DNA from: an uncultured Ruminococcus sp.
Lineage (GTDB): Bacteria > Bacillota > Clostridia > Oscillospirales > Ruminococcaceae
Length of the DNA stretch: 14,408 nucleotides
Direction of reading: 5' to 3'
NCBI GenBank assembly: GCA_900545285.1
Contig: UQYK01000050.1
Location: 1 to 14,408, forward strand
Part shown: positions 6,746 to 13,635 of the stretch, piece after piece
How positions within the stretch are numbered: the first letter of the stretch is position 1
How the letters are laid out: each line of letters begins with the position of its first letter
Program-made: the position numbers and the translations under genes
The notes under the pieces: model-generated
What the model saw: only the letters and a program-made list of their open reading frames with translations
What the model was told of the DNA's origin: nothing
Database searches by the model: none

Positions 6746-7979
6746 AGATATCTCTTGTGTAAACTTTGTCCTGCACATCATTTAAGCAATTATCGTACCG
6801 ATTTGCAATAATGGCATCCGATTGTGCTTTGAATTTTTCCAGATCATTCACTACCAGGCTGCCGAAGAAGGTTTCCCCGTCTTTCAGTGTCGGCTCATAA
6901 ATAATCACCTGTGCGCCCTTGGCTTTTACGCGCTTCATAACGCCTTGAATGGAACTCTGACGGAAATTGTCGGAATTCGATTTCATGGTCAGACGATAAA
7001 CACCTATGGTTACTTGCTTTTCCTTTGTATTATCGTATGAACTATTATCGGAATAGCTGTAGTATCCTGCTGTTTGCAGCACTCTGTCCGCAATGAAGTC
7101 TTTTCTGGTTTTGTTGGATTCCACAATTGCTTCGATCAGATTTTCAGGTACATCTGCATAGTTTGCCAGCAGCTGTTTGGTATCCTTGGGCAAACAATAG
7201 CCGCCGTAACCAAACGAAGGATTATTATAATGGCTGCCAATCCGCGGATCTAAGCATACACCATCAATAATCTGCTTTGTATTCAGCCCTTTCATCTCTG
7301 CATACGTATCCAGTTCATTGAAATAGGACACGCGCAGAGCCAGATACGTATTGGCAAACAATTTCACTGCTTCTGCTTCTGTAAATCCCATGAACAGTGT
7401 ATCGATATTTTCTTTGATTGCACCTTCCTGTAAAAGTGCAGCGAACTGATGCGCCGCTTCTACAAGACGTTCATCCTGCATATCTGTTCCCACAATAATG
7501 CGGCTGGGGTACAGATTGTCATAGAGCGCCTTTGACTCCCGGAGAAATTCCGGACTGAAAATGATGTTTTTGCTGCCGGTCTTTTCGCGGATTGCCTTTG
7601 TATATCCTACTGGAATTGTGGATTTAATCACCATAATTGCATCTGGATTATACTGCATAACCAACTGAATCACAGTCTCTACAGCCGAAGTGTCAAAGAA
7701 ATTCTTTTTGCTGTCATAATTGGTAGGGGCTGCAATTACAACAAAATCTGCACCGGTATACGCCGTTTCTGCGTCCAGTGTTGCCGTCAGATCTAACGCT
7801 TTCTCAGAAAGATACTTTTCAATATACTCGTCCTGAATCGGGGATTTTCTCTGATTGATCAGTTCCACCTTTTCCGGAAGAATATCTACAGCATAAACAG
7901 TATGATGCTGCGCCAGCAATGTCGCAATTGACAATCCTACATAGCCGGTTCCAGCTACTGCAATCTTTAATTTTTTCAT
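6732..7979 (-). CDS. ugd: UDP-glucose 6-dehydrogenase
   Basis: This enzyme oxidises UDP-glucose to UDP-glucuronate with two NAD+, supplying acidic sugars for surface polysaccharide. The 415-residue product has the N-terminal NAD-binding GTGYVG (10-15), the conserved KSTIPVGYT (119-127), FSPEFLRE (141-148), and the catalytic loop GYGGYCLPKDTKQL with the nucleophile Cys262. A C-terminal UDP-binding domain follows. Length and motifs place it with the short HasB/E. coli Ugd clade. UDP-N-acetylmannosamine dehydrogenase is a relative but less likely given this loop and length. The ATG has AGGAG 11 nt upstream plus AAGG close by. It is transcribed alone from a perfect consensus promoter through a structured leader of nearly 190 nt, and ends in a hairpin. 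Functionally it fits the glf-glycosyltransferase operon nearby. Confidence 0.93.
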   Translation of the reverse strand: MKKLKIAVAGTGYVGLSIATLLAQHHTVYAVDILPEKVELINQRKSPIQDEYIEKYLSEKALDLTATLDAETAYTGADFVVIAAPTNYDSKKNFFDTSAVETVIQLVMQYNPDAIMVIKSTIPVGYTKAIREKTGSKNIIFSPEFLRESKALYDNLYPSRIIVGTDMQDERLVEAAHQFAALLQEGAIKENIDTLFMGFTEAEAVKLFANTYLALRVSYFNELDTYAEMKGLNTKQIIDGVCLDPRIGSHYNNPSFGYGGYCLPKDTKQLLANYADVPENLIEAIVESNKTRKDFIADRVLQTAGYYSYSDNSSYDNTKEKQVTIGVYRLTMKSNSDNFRQSSIQGVMKRVKAKGAQVIIYEPTLKDGETFFGSLVVNDLEKFKAQSDAIIANRYDNCLNDVQDKVYTRDIFMRD

Positions 7980-8032
7980 ATCCTTATTTTCTCCTAAACA
8001 CTGTAACGTTTCATTTCGTTACGTCAAACAAA

Positions 8033-8158
8033 TTTCTTTTCACATTGTGCCACCCGCAGCGTACAGCTTTCCAAATCCAGGAGCACACATCTGTGATTTA
8101 CGATACAATTTATGGAAGGACATTGTCAGATAAAGCACACCTATATTGTGAAAAGAAA
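8033..8158 (-). promoter_or_regulatory. ugd 5' leader closed by a 12-bp long-range stem
   Basis: On the minus strand TTTCTTTTCACA (8158-8147), about 10 nt from the predicted transcript start, is exactly complementary to TGTGAAAAGAAA (8044-8033). The two would close a domain of about 100 nt. A further small hairpin, GTAACG/CGTTAC (8022-8003), lies between this domain and the ribosome site. No known riboswitch consensus was recognised, and no T-tract terminator is seen. Confidence 0.45.
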
Positions 8159-8173
8159 CACATGATTGTTATT

Positions 8174-8202
8174 ATTATATCACGCTATGCGTCTGGTGTC
8201 AA
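8174..8202 (-). promoter_or_regulatory. Consensus sigma-A promoter of ugd
   Basis: A perfect TTGACA (8202-8197) and a perfect TATAAT (8179-8174) are separated by 17 bases on the minus strand. The predicted start is near 8167. Confidence 0.9.
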
Positions 8203-8243
8203 ATCAGCATAAAAGTATTTCACGCTTTGTCTCGATTTGTTTT

Positions 8244-9029
8244 TCATATATTCCACCCAATGGCAATCAAAACCGCTGGCAGCAGCACAAACAATGTATT
8301 CCGATACATCTTTTTTCTGGCTCTTTTCCACTCCTTATAGGACATTGCCCGAATTTTTGGTGTTTTTAAAAGTGTCAAAACAATATTGGAAGCAATAAAG
8401 ATAAAATAAGTATTCAGAATAAACAGATAAAATGCCCCTAAAAGCATACGAACATTTCCATTTGCAATTGCGTATCCGCAAGTACACAAAGGCGGCATCA
8501 ATGCAGTTGCAATCGCCACGCCGGGAATAATATTATTGGACTTGTCCTTTCTTGTCTGGCCGACAATCCCTGCAACGCCGCCTGCCAAAGCAATGATCAC
8601 ATCAAATAGGGTGGGGTTGGTTCTGGCAATCAGCTGTTCTGTAGGTTCTTTTACCGGAGAAAGCAAGAAATACAACGTCGCAGTTGCAACACTAATTAAA
8701 ATCTGTACCAAAAATCCCACCGAATGACGCTTGATCAGGTAGCTGTCATTGGCGGCAGTTCCATATGCAATGGCCAGAATGCTTCCCATCAACGGTGAAA
8801 TCAGCATAGCACCGATAATAACCGCAACGGAATCCGTATTCAATCCCACAGATGCAATCAAAATGGCACAGATCATAACAACCATATTGGTTCCTGTAAT
8901 CCGTCCACCGGATAAAATCCGATCCCGGATCGCATCATTGTCTGCTGCATCCTCTGTAATTGAAAACATCTTTTTCAACACCATGCAAATCGTTTCCCGA
9001 TCCCGCTCTATTTCATTTCGACTTTTCAT
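8244..9029 (-). CDS. DUF389 family integral membrane protein
   Basis: The 261-residue product has about six hydrophobic segments and the two signature stretches of DUF389 proteins: GLNTDSVAVIIGAMLISPLMG (residues about 62-82) and NIIPGVAIATALMPPLC (about 167-183). The family is widespread in bacteria and its function is unsettled. It lacks the longer N-terminal regulatory region of some homologues. Nine codons upstream there is another ATG (9056), but GGAGG sits 9 nt before ATG 9029, which decides the start. It has its own consensus promoter and lies back-to-back with the riboswitch-controlled antiporter. No terminator was found after its stop codon, so it may read through into the ugd promoter region. 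Confidence 0.88.
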   Translation of the reverse strand: MKSRNEIERDRETICMVLKKMFSITEDAADNDAIRDRILSGGRITGTNMVVMICAILIASVGLNTDSVAVIIGAMLISPLMGSILAIAYGTAANDSYLIKRHSVGFLVQILISVATATLYFLLSPVKEPTEQLIARTNPTLFDVIIALAGGVAGIVGQTRKDKSNNIIPGVAIATALMPPLCTCGYAIANGNVRMLLGAFYLFILNTYFIFIASNIVLTLLKTPKIRAMSYKEWKRARKKMYRNTLFVLLPAVLIAIGWNI

Positions 9030-9072
9030 TTTCAGATTCCTCCAGTCTCGCCGCATTTCATTTGATTGAACT

Positions 9073-9102
9073 ATTATATCATAATTGATCCATAACTGTC
9101 AA
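9073..9102 (-). promoter_or_regulatory. Sigma-A promoter of the DUF389 gene
   Basis: TTGACA (9102-9097) and TATAAT (9078-9073) on the minus strand are separated by 18 bases. The predicted leader is about 35 nt. Confidence 0.8.
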
Positions 9103-9137
9103 TTTCAGAATTTTTTCAGGTATTTTCAAAAATGCAA

Positions 9138-9165
9138 TTGACTTTTTTTCATGTTATGCTATAAT
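9138..9165 (+). promoter_or_regulatory. Promoter of the riboswitch-antiporter unit
   Basis: TTGACT (9138-9143) and TATAAT (9160-9165) are separated by 16 bases, with an extended TGC before the -10. The predicted start near 9172 gives a leader of about 170 nt containing the fluoride aptamer. Confidence 0.8.
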
Positions 9166-9232
9166 AGAAATGGAAATACTTGCTTCCGCATTTAGGCATG
9201 TATTTTTCATTCGATGCCGCAATTGCATAATT

Positions 9233-9294
9233 TTAGGGAATGATGTTCTCCCTGGGGCAACCCGAACCGCTTTTTAAAGCTGATGACTTCTGCC
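9233..9294 (+). promoter_or_regulatory. Fluoride riboswitch (crcB motif) aptamer
   Basis: P1 is AGGGA (9235-9239) with TCCCT (9249-9253) around the loop ATGATGTTC, matching the consensus GAUGGNGUUC loop. A GGG-GCAA-CCC insert hairpin follows (9254-9263). Then come the conserved AACCGC (9265-9270) and P2, GCTTT/AAAGC (9269-9280), followed by the hallmark GCTGATGAC (9279-9287) and TTCTGCC. The loop GATGTT can pair with GACTTC (9285-9290) to form the pseudoknot, with one U-U mismatch. Fluoride binding is known to stabilise this fold. Position between promoter, terminator and start codon supports the call. Confidence 0.82.
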
Positions 9295-9322
9295 GGATTA
9301 CGCAGAAGCTGTCAGCTTTTTT
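9279..9322 (+). terminator. Riboswitch-controlled intrinsic terminator
   Basis: GCTGATGACTTCTGC (9279-9293) pairs at 14 of 15 positions (two G-U) with GCAGAAGCTGTCAGC (9302-9316), followed by TTTTTT (9317-9322). Its 5' arm is the aptamer's 3' strand, so the ligand-bound pseudoknot and the terminator exclude each other. This predicts an ON switch with fluoride. The ribosome site begins 7 bases after the T-run. Confidence 0.88.
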
Positions 9323-9343
9323 CATGTTAAGGAGGATTTTTCG

Positions 9344-10555
9344 ATGTTATTTTCACTCGCAATTCTTTTTCTGGTGGGATTTTCAGCAGCAGCCATTTTC
9401 CAAAAAATCGGCCTTCCCCGAATGATCGGTATGATTGCAACCGGTATTGTCACAGGGCCGTATGTGCTGGATTTGTTAGTTCCTTCGCTCCTGGGGATTT
9501 CTTCGGAACTCCGCCAGATTGCACTCATCATTATTTTAATCAAGGCCGGACTCTCTCTGAACTTATCCGATTTAAAAAAAGTCGGACGGCCTGCTGTAAT
9601 GATGTCCTTTGTGCCGGCCAGCTTTGAAATCATCGGCTATCTGATCTTCGCACCGCTCCTGCTCCATGTCACACGAATAGAAGCCGCAGTGATGGGGGCA
9701 GTTCTCAGTGCCGTATCTCCTGCGGTTGTTGTTCCGCGCATGGTAAAGCTCATAGAAGAAAAGTATGGCACTGCGCAGAGCATTCCCCAGATGATTCTGG
9801 CCGGCGCTTCCTGTGATGATATTTTTGTCATTGTCCTTTTCTCCACATTTGTCACAATGGCGCAGGGCGAATCAGCAAAAATCACAGACTTCCTGAATAT
9901 TCCGATTTCCATTGTTCTGGGAATTCTGGCAGGCATATTAGCCGGATTTATCCTGTTCTTCTTATTTGAAACCGCATATCAAAAGAATCATGCCATCCGC
10001 AGCACCACCAAATCTGTACTGATTCTTGGAACTGCTTTTCTGCTGATGGCGCTGGAAACCATAGTAAAGCCTTATGTTGCACTCTCCGGACTGCTTGCCG
10101 TTGTTGCAATGGCATGTGTGCTGAAAATAAAATCCACCTCCGACGTTTCCGCCAGATTATCCGAAAAATTCGGAAAGCTCTGGATTCCGGCAGAAGTTCT
10201 GCTGTTCGTATTGGTCGGCGCCGCGGTAGATATCCGTTATACCCTAACCGCAGGTGTTTTTGCTCTGTTCATGATCGGAATTGCACTGCTTTTCCGGGCA
10301 ATCGGCGTATTTTTCTGCCTGCTTGGTACAAAATTGTCCGGAAAAGAAAAATGTTTCTGCATCATCGCCTACCTGCCGAAAGCAACTGTACAGGCCGCTA
10401 TTGGTTCTGTCCCCCTTTCTCTTGGTTTGCCGTGTGGCAAAATTGTACTCTCGGTAGCCGTTCTTGCAATCCTGATTACCGCGCCGCTGGGTGCAATTGG
10501 CATTGACAAAAGCTATCGAAAATTATTGCAGCCAGAACAGACCGATTCTGTTTAA
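9344..10555 (+). CDS. Cation/proton antiporter (CPA2-like) under fluoride control
   Basis: The 403-residue membrane protein has about 12 hydrophobic segments. SAVSPAVVVP (122-131) corresponds to the broken-helix motif, and the Asp pair in GASCDD (D158/D159) to the ion/proton-binding aspartates of electrogenic CPA2 antiporters. LPKATVQAA near residue 340 is the conserved Lys-bearing helix seen in NHA/SLC9B-like members. Such proteins exchange Na+ (or other cations) for protons across the cell membrane. AAGGAGG lies 8 nt before the ATG. The fluoride riboswitch in its leader suggests it is induced by fluoride, either restoring ion balance or taking part in fluoride resistance; I recall fluoride switches being reported upstream of such antiporters as well as crcB and eriC-F. 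The stop codon is 7 bases from that of the convergent AraC gene, leaving no room for a terminator. Confidence 0.88.
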   Translation: MLFSLAILFLVGFSAAAIFQKIGLPRMIGMIATGIVTGPYVLDLLVPSLLGISSELRQIALIIILIKAGLSLNLSDLKKVGRPAVMMSFVPASFEIIGYLIFAPLLLHVTRIEAAVMGAVLSAVSPAVVVPRMVKLIEEKYGTAQSIPQMILAGASCDDIFVIVLFSTFVTMAQGESAKITDFLNIPISIVLGILAGILAGFILFFLFETAYQKNHAIRSTTKSVLILGTAFLLMALETIVKPYVALSGLLAVVAMACVLKIKSTSDVSARLSEKFGKLWIPAEVLLFVLVGAAVDIRYTLTAGVFALFMIGIALLFRAIGVFFCLLGTKLSGKEKCFCIIAYLPKATVQAAIGSVPLSLGLPCGKIVLSVAVLAILITAPLGAIGIDKSYRKLLQPEQTDSV

Positions 10556-10562
10556 TCAACAT

Positions 10563-11435
10563 TCAGTGCTGCTCTTTCTGAAATTTCCTGCGGTACTCTG
10601 TGGGAGAATACCCAGTAATCTTCCGAAACTGCCGATTAAAATTGGAAATATTTCGAAAACCGCAGTCAAATGCTGTCTCTAACACATTTTTTTGCGTACT
10701 GATCAGGATCTTGCAGGCCTGATTGATTCGAAAGTGAGAAATGTATTCAATTGCGCTAAATCCCACGTGCTTCTGAAACTGGTTCATAAAATAGCTTTCG
10801 CTTAAATGCACGGATACAGCCAGTTGTTTAATCGTGATCGGCTCATAATAATGTGTAGCAATATATTCCAAAGCTGGACGAATCACCTCCCCCGGCTCCG
10901 AAAAATCCGGATCTATCTCTGCTTCGAGTTCCAAAATCCAAAAAAAGCGAAATAATTCACTTCGCATCAGCATATCCAGTGCAGGCGTGTCCCCTTTTGC
11001 GCAGGAAAACACATTTTCTATGCTTGTTTTCAAAACGCCATAGTACGGGTGCGCTGGCGTAATGTGCGTTTTCAGACGCATGCTGCCGCTGATCAGGGGT
11101 TTGATGCACTCCTGGATATAGCGGTCAGACTCTGTTCCGCCAAATATCTCTGCGCTAAACACAAGGGTGTCATAAACCTGATTTTTGCCTTCACACGGAT
11201 AAACAGAATGCATCACATTGGGCTGCACAAGAATGACATCTCCAGCCGATGAAATAAATTTTTCTTCGCCGCAGGTAAATTCCGACGCGCCCTCCCAAAC
11301 ATAATTGATTTCAAATTCGCTGTGCCAGTGCATAGGCGCACAGGTAAATTGATCCGGAATCACACACGAATAGTAACTGAACGGTTTTTGCACGGAACTG
11401 TGCATGCGATTTTCCCTGGAATTTCTGTAATTCAT
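10563..11435 (-). CDS. AraC-family transcriptional regulator with cupin sensor domain
   Basis: The 290-residue product has an N-terminal cupin-type sugar-binding domain, with HWHSEFEINYV at 36-46 and GDVILVQPNVMHSV at 65-78, typical of AraC regulators that sense carbohydrates. The C-terminal part (about 185-286) is the double helix-turn-helix: ITIKQLAVSVHLSESYFMNQF and then VLETAFDCGFRNISNFNRQFRKITGYSPTEYRR. AAGGAG lies 6 nt upstream of the ATG. It is divergent from the alpha-glucosidase gene with about 130 bases between them, so it most likely regulates that gene; the inducer may be an alpha-glucoside (inference). It overlaps no gene but converges tightly with the antiporter. Confidence 0.92.
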   Translation of the reverse strand: MNYRNSRENRMHSSVQKPFSYYSCVIPDQFTCAPMHWHSEFEINYVWEGASEFTCGEEKFISSAGDVILVQPNVMHSVYPCEGKNQVYDTLVFSAEIFGGTESDRYIQECIKPLISGSMRLKTHITPAHPYYGVLKTSIENVFSCAKGDTPALDMLMRSELFRFFWILELEAEIDPDFSEPGEVIRPALEYIATHYYEPITIKQLAVSVHLSESYFMNQFQKHVGFSAIEYISHFRINQACKILISTQKNVLETAFDCGFRNISNFNRQFRKITGYSPTEYRRKFQKEQH

Positions 11436-11509
11436 ACGTTTCTCCTTAAAAAATAGAATCTTATCAGAATATCATAGAATAGCAATAGATTTCTGCACTG
11501 TTTTATCGT

Positions 11510-11538
11510 ATTATATCATATAGAAAGAAAAAATGCAA
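11510..11538 (-). promoter_or_regulatory. Probable promoter of the AraC-family gene
   Basis: TTGCAT (11538-11533) and TATAAT (11515-11510) on the minus strand are separated by 17 bases. It sits between the divergent genes and overlaps where the alpha-glucosidase promoter should be; the plus strand shows only weak hexamers (TTCTGC at 11491, TATCAT at 11514), consistent with an activator-dependent promoter. Confidence 0.55.
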
Positions 11539-11563
11539 TGCGACCTTGAAAGGAAGTGCAATT

Positions 11564-13540
11564 ATGATTCAAAAATATGTTTTTGGAAACCCAATCACTA
11601 CAAACGCTGTGGTCACAGAAATAAAGCCCACACAGGAGCCAATGCCGTTCTTTACAACAGACGGAAATGGAACATTTACCTATTCCCTTTCCGAGGAGGA
11701 CATTGTATATGGCCTCGGAGAGCAAATTCGCGGCATCAACAAAAGAGGCTGGCAGTATGTCAGCTGGAACTATGACAACCCGAATCACCATGAGGACACT
11801 CGTTCTCTCTACGGCTCCCATAACTTTATCCTGATTCGCGGCACAAAAACATTTGGTGCATTCTTCGATTATGCCGGAAAAATGGAATTTGACATTGGCT
11901 ATACCAAGAGAAATCTCATGCAGATCAAGGCAGCCAAAAATGATCTGACAGTTTATATCATCACCGGAGAAAATGAAAAGGATATCGTTAAGCAATTCCG
12001 AAAGATCATCGGCAAGAGCTACATTCCGCCTCTCTGGGCATTCGGTTATGGTCAGAGCCGCTGGGGTTATAAAACAGAACAGGACATCCGTGATGTTGCA
12101 AAGCAGTACAAGGATGCCGGTGTTCCTTTGGACAGCATCTATCTGGATATTGACTATATGGAACGCTATAAGGATTTCACAGTTGATGAAACACGCTTTC
12201 CGGATCTGAAGGGTCTTGCAGCTGACATGAAGGAACAGGGCATTCACCTGGTTCCCATCATTGATGCCGGCGTTAAAATTGAAGACGGCTATCCTGTATA
12301 TGAGGAAGGCGTACAGAAAAATTACTTCTGTAAAAATGCAGAAGGCGGCGATTTTGTCGGCGCAGTATGGCCGGGGCGCGTCCATTTTCCGGATTTTCTC
12401 CAGCCGGAAACCAGAGACTGGTTTGGAAAAAAATATGCAGTGCTGACAGAAATGGGGATTGACGGTTTCTGGAATGATATGAACGAACCGGCTATTTTCT
12501 ATACCGAAGACCGTCTGGAAGATACCTGCAATAAAATCAAAGAACTCACCTCCGGAAATATGGGCATTGATGAATACTTCACATTTACCGGAATGGTTGC
12601 CGGTCTGAACGGCAACATCGGGGACTATGACAAGTTCTACCACAACATCGATGGCCAGATGGTCAAGCACAGCGAAGTGCACAACCTCTATGGCATGAAT
12701 ATGACACGTTCTGCCTTTGAGGCCTTGCAGGAAATCCGTCCGGAGCAGCGTACACTTTTCTTCTCCCGTTCCTCCTATGTAGGAGCACACCGCTACGGCG
12801 GCATCTGGCAGGGCGACAACAAGTCCTGGTGGTCACATATTCTCCAGTCCATGCAGCAGCTTCCTGCCTTGAATATGGCTGGCTTCCTCTTTACCGGATG
12901 CGATACCGGCGGATTTGGCTGTGACACCACAGAAGACCTCATGCTGCGCTGGCTGCAATACTCTCTCTTTACGCCGCTGTTCCGCAACCATTCCGCAGAT
13001 GGCACACGCCAGCAGGAACTCTATCAATTTGACAACTTTGCTGCTACCGGAGAAATGATTAAAATTCGCTACAGCCTGGTTCCCTACCTGTACAGTGAAT
13101 TCTTAAAGGCAGCTTTGCAGGACAACATGATGTTCCGTCCGCTTGCCTTTGATTTCCCGGAAGACAAAATGGCACAGCAGGTAGAAGATCAGCTTCTTTT
13201 GGGCAATGAGCTGATGATTGCGCCGATTTATCACCAGAATGCACAGGGCAGATATGTTTACCTGCCGGAGGAAATGATGCTGGTTCGTATGAAGTCCCAT
13301 GATCACTACGAAACGGAAATCCTGCCTCAGGGACATCATTATGTTGCCGCAGCACTGGATGAACTGGTATTCTTCATTCGTAATCAAAAGGCAATTCCGT
13401 TTGCAGCACCTGCGGAAAGTACCGCAAAAAACAGAGAAAGGCAGGGGGAATCCGTATTCAGCCGTTTTCTGCGGAGAGGAATAGAAAGAGAGTTTCGGCT
13501 TTTCTTCTCGCAGTATGATGCCGCTATTCCCTGTGTCTGA
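11564..13540 (+). CDS. GH31 alpha-glucosidase with replaced C-terminus
   Basis: The product is 658 residues as read. It matches cytoplasmic GH31 alpha-glucosidases of the Ruminococcus/Blautia Ro-alphaG1 type, which release glucose from alpha-glucosides such as isomaltose or maltose. Visible elements are the N-terminal VYGLGEQIRGINKRG, the barrel motifs PLWAFGYGQSRWGY and YLDIDYM, the nucleophile region GFWNDMNEPAIF (Asp305), and the acid/base region WQGDNKSWWSH (Asp418). There is no signal peptide. The start is ATG 11564 with AGGAAG 7 nt upstream. Up to residue 621 (PAESTA) it aligns with the family; the remaining 37 residues (from KNRERQGES) are basic and do not resemble the usual family ending (an IGY...YTLYEDDG strand). 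The catalytic domain is complete, so activity is possible, but the final beta-domain is truncated or the sequence is chimeric. Confidence 0.9.
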   Translation: MIQKYVFGNPITTNAVVTEIKPTQEPMPFFTTDGNGTFTYSLSEEDIVYGLGEQIRGINKRGWQYVSWNYDNPNHHEDTRSLYGSHNFILIRGTKTFGAFFDYAGKMEFDIGYTKRNLMQIKAAKNDLTVYIITGENEKDIVKQFRKIIGKSYIPPLWAFGYGQSRWGYKTEQDIRDVAKQYKDAGVPLDSIYLDIDYMERYKDFTVDETRFPDLKGLAADMKEQGIHLVPIIDAGVKIEDGYPVYEEGVQKNYFCKNAEGGDFVGAVWPGRVHFPDFLQPETRDWFGKKYAVLTEMGIDGFWNDMNEPAIFYTEDRLEDTCNKIKELTSGNMGIDEYFTFTGMVAGLNGNIGDYDKFYHNIDGQMVKHSEVHNLYGMNMTRSAFEALQEIRPEQRTLFFSRSSYVGAHRYGGIWQGDNKSWWSHILQSMQQLPALNMAGFLFTGCDTGGFGCDTTEDLMLRWLQYSLFTPLFRNHSADGTRQQELYQFDNFAATGEMIKIRYSLVPYLYSEFLKAALQDNMMFRPLAFDFPEDKMAQQVEDQLLLGNELMIAPIYHQNAQGRYVYLPEEMMLVRMKSHDHYETEILPQGHHYVAAALDELVFFIRNQKAIPFAAPAESTAKNRERQGESVFSRFLRRGIEREFRLFFSQYDAAIPCV

Positions 13541-13635
13541 TAGGAGCTGTTCCCGTGTTTTGATCGGGCGGATCTGTTGGAGCTTTTTTCCGATTTGAGA
13601 CGGGAGATATGAAACAGGATGGAGTTTTTAGAGCA
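13427..13635 (+). other. Putative junction region between the GH31 gene and the exporter
   Basis: From about 13427 the sequence stops coding for a recognisable GH31 end. The point lies next to a small inverted repeat, TGCGG-AAAGTA-CCGCA (13413-13428), and an A-run. The interval up to the exporter gene has no recognisable protein in any frame, only a weak CCCG/CGGG stem ahead of a T6 run near 13584. It may mark recombination, an indel, or an assembly join. Confidence 0.4.

Noticed and set aside
8044..8060. T-box-like GGGTGGCAC in the ugd leader
   Set aside because: Only nine bases match; the rest of the T-box bulge (ACCGCG), the antiterminator and a terminator with T-tract are absent, and ugd is not an amino-acid or tRNA-related gene.
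11516..12790. Long minus-strand open frame (424 codons) opposite the GH31 gene
   Set aside because: It lies entirely antisense to well-conserved GH31 coding sequence, has no clear ribosome site, and its product resembles nothing recognisable; it follows from codon bias on the other strand.
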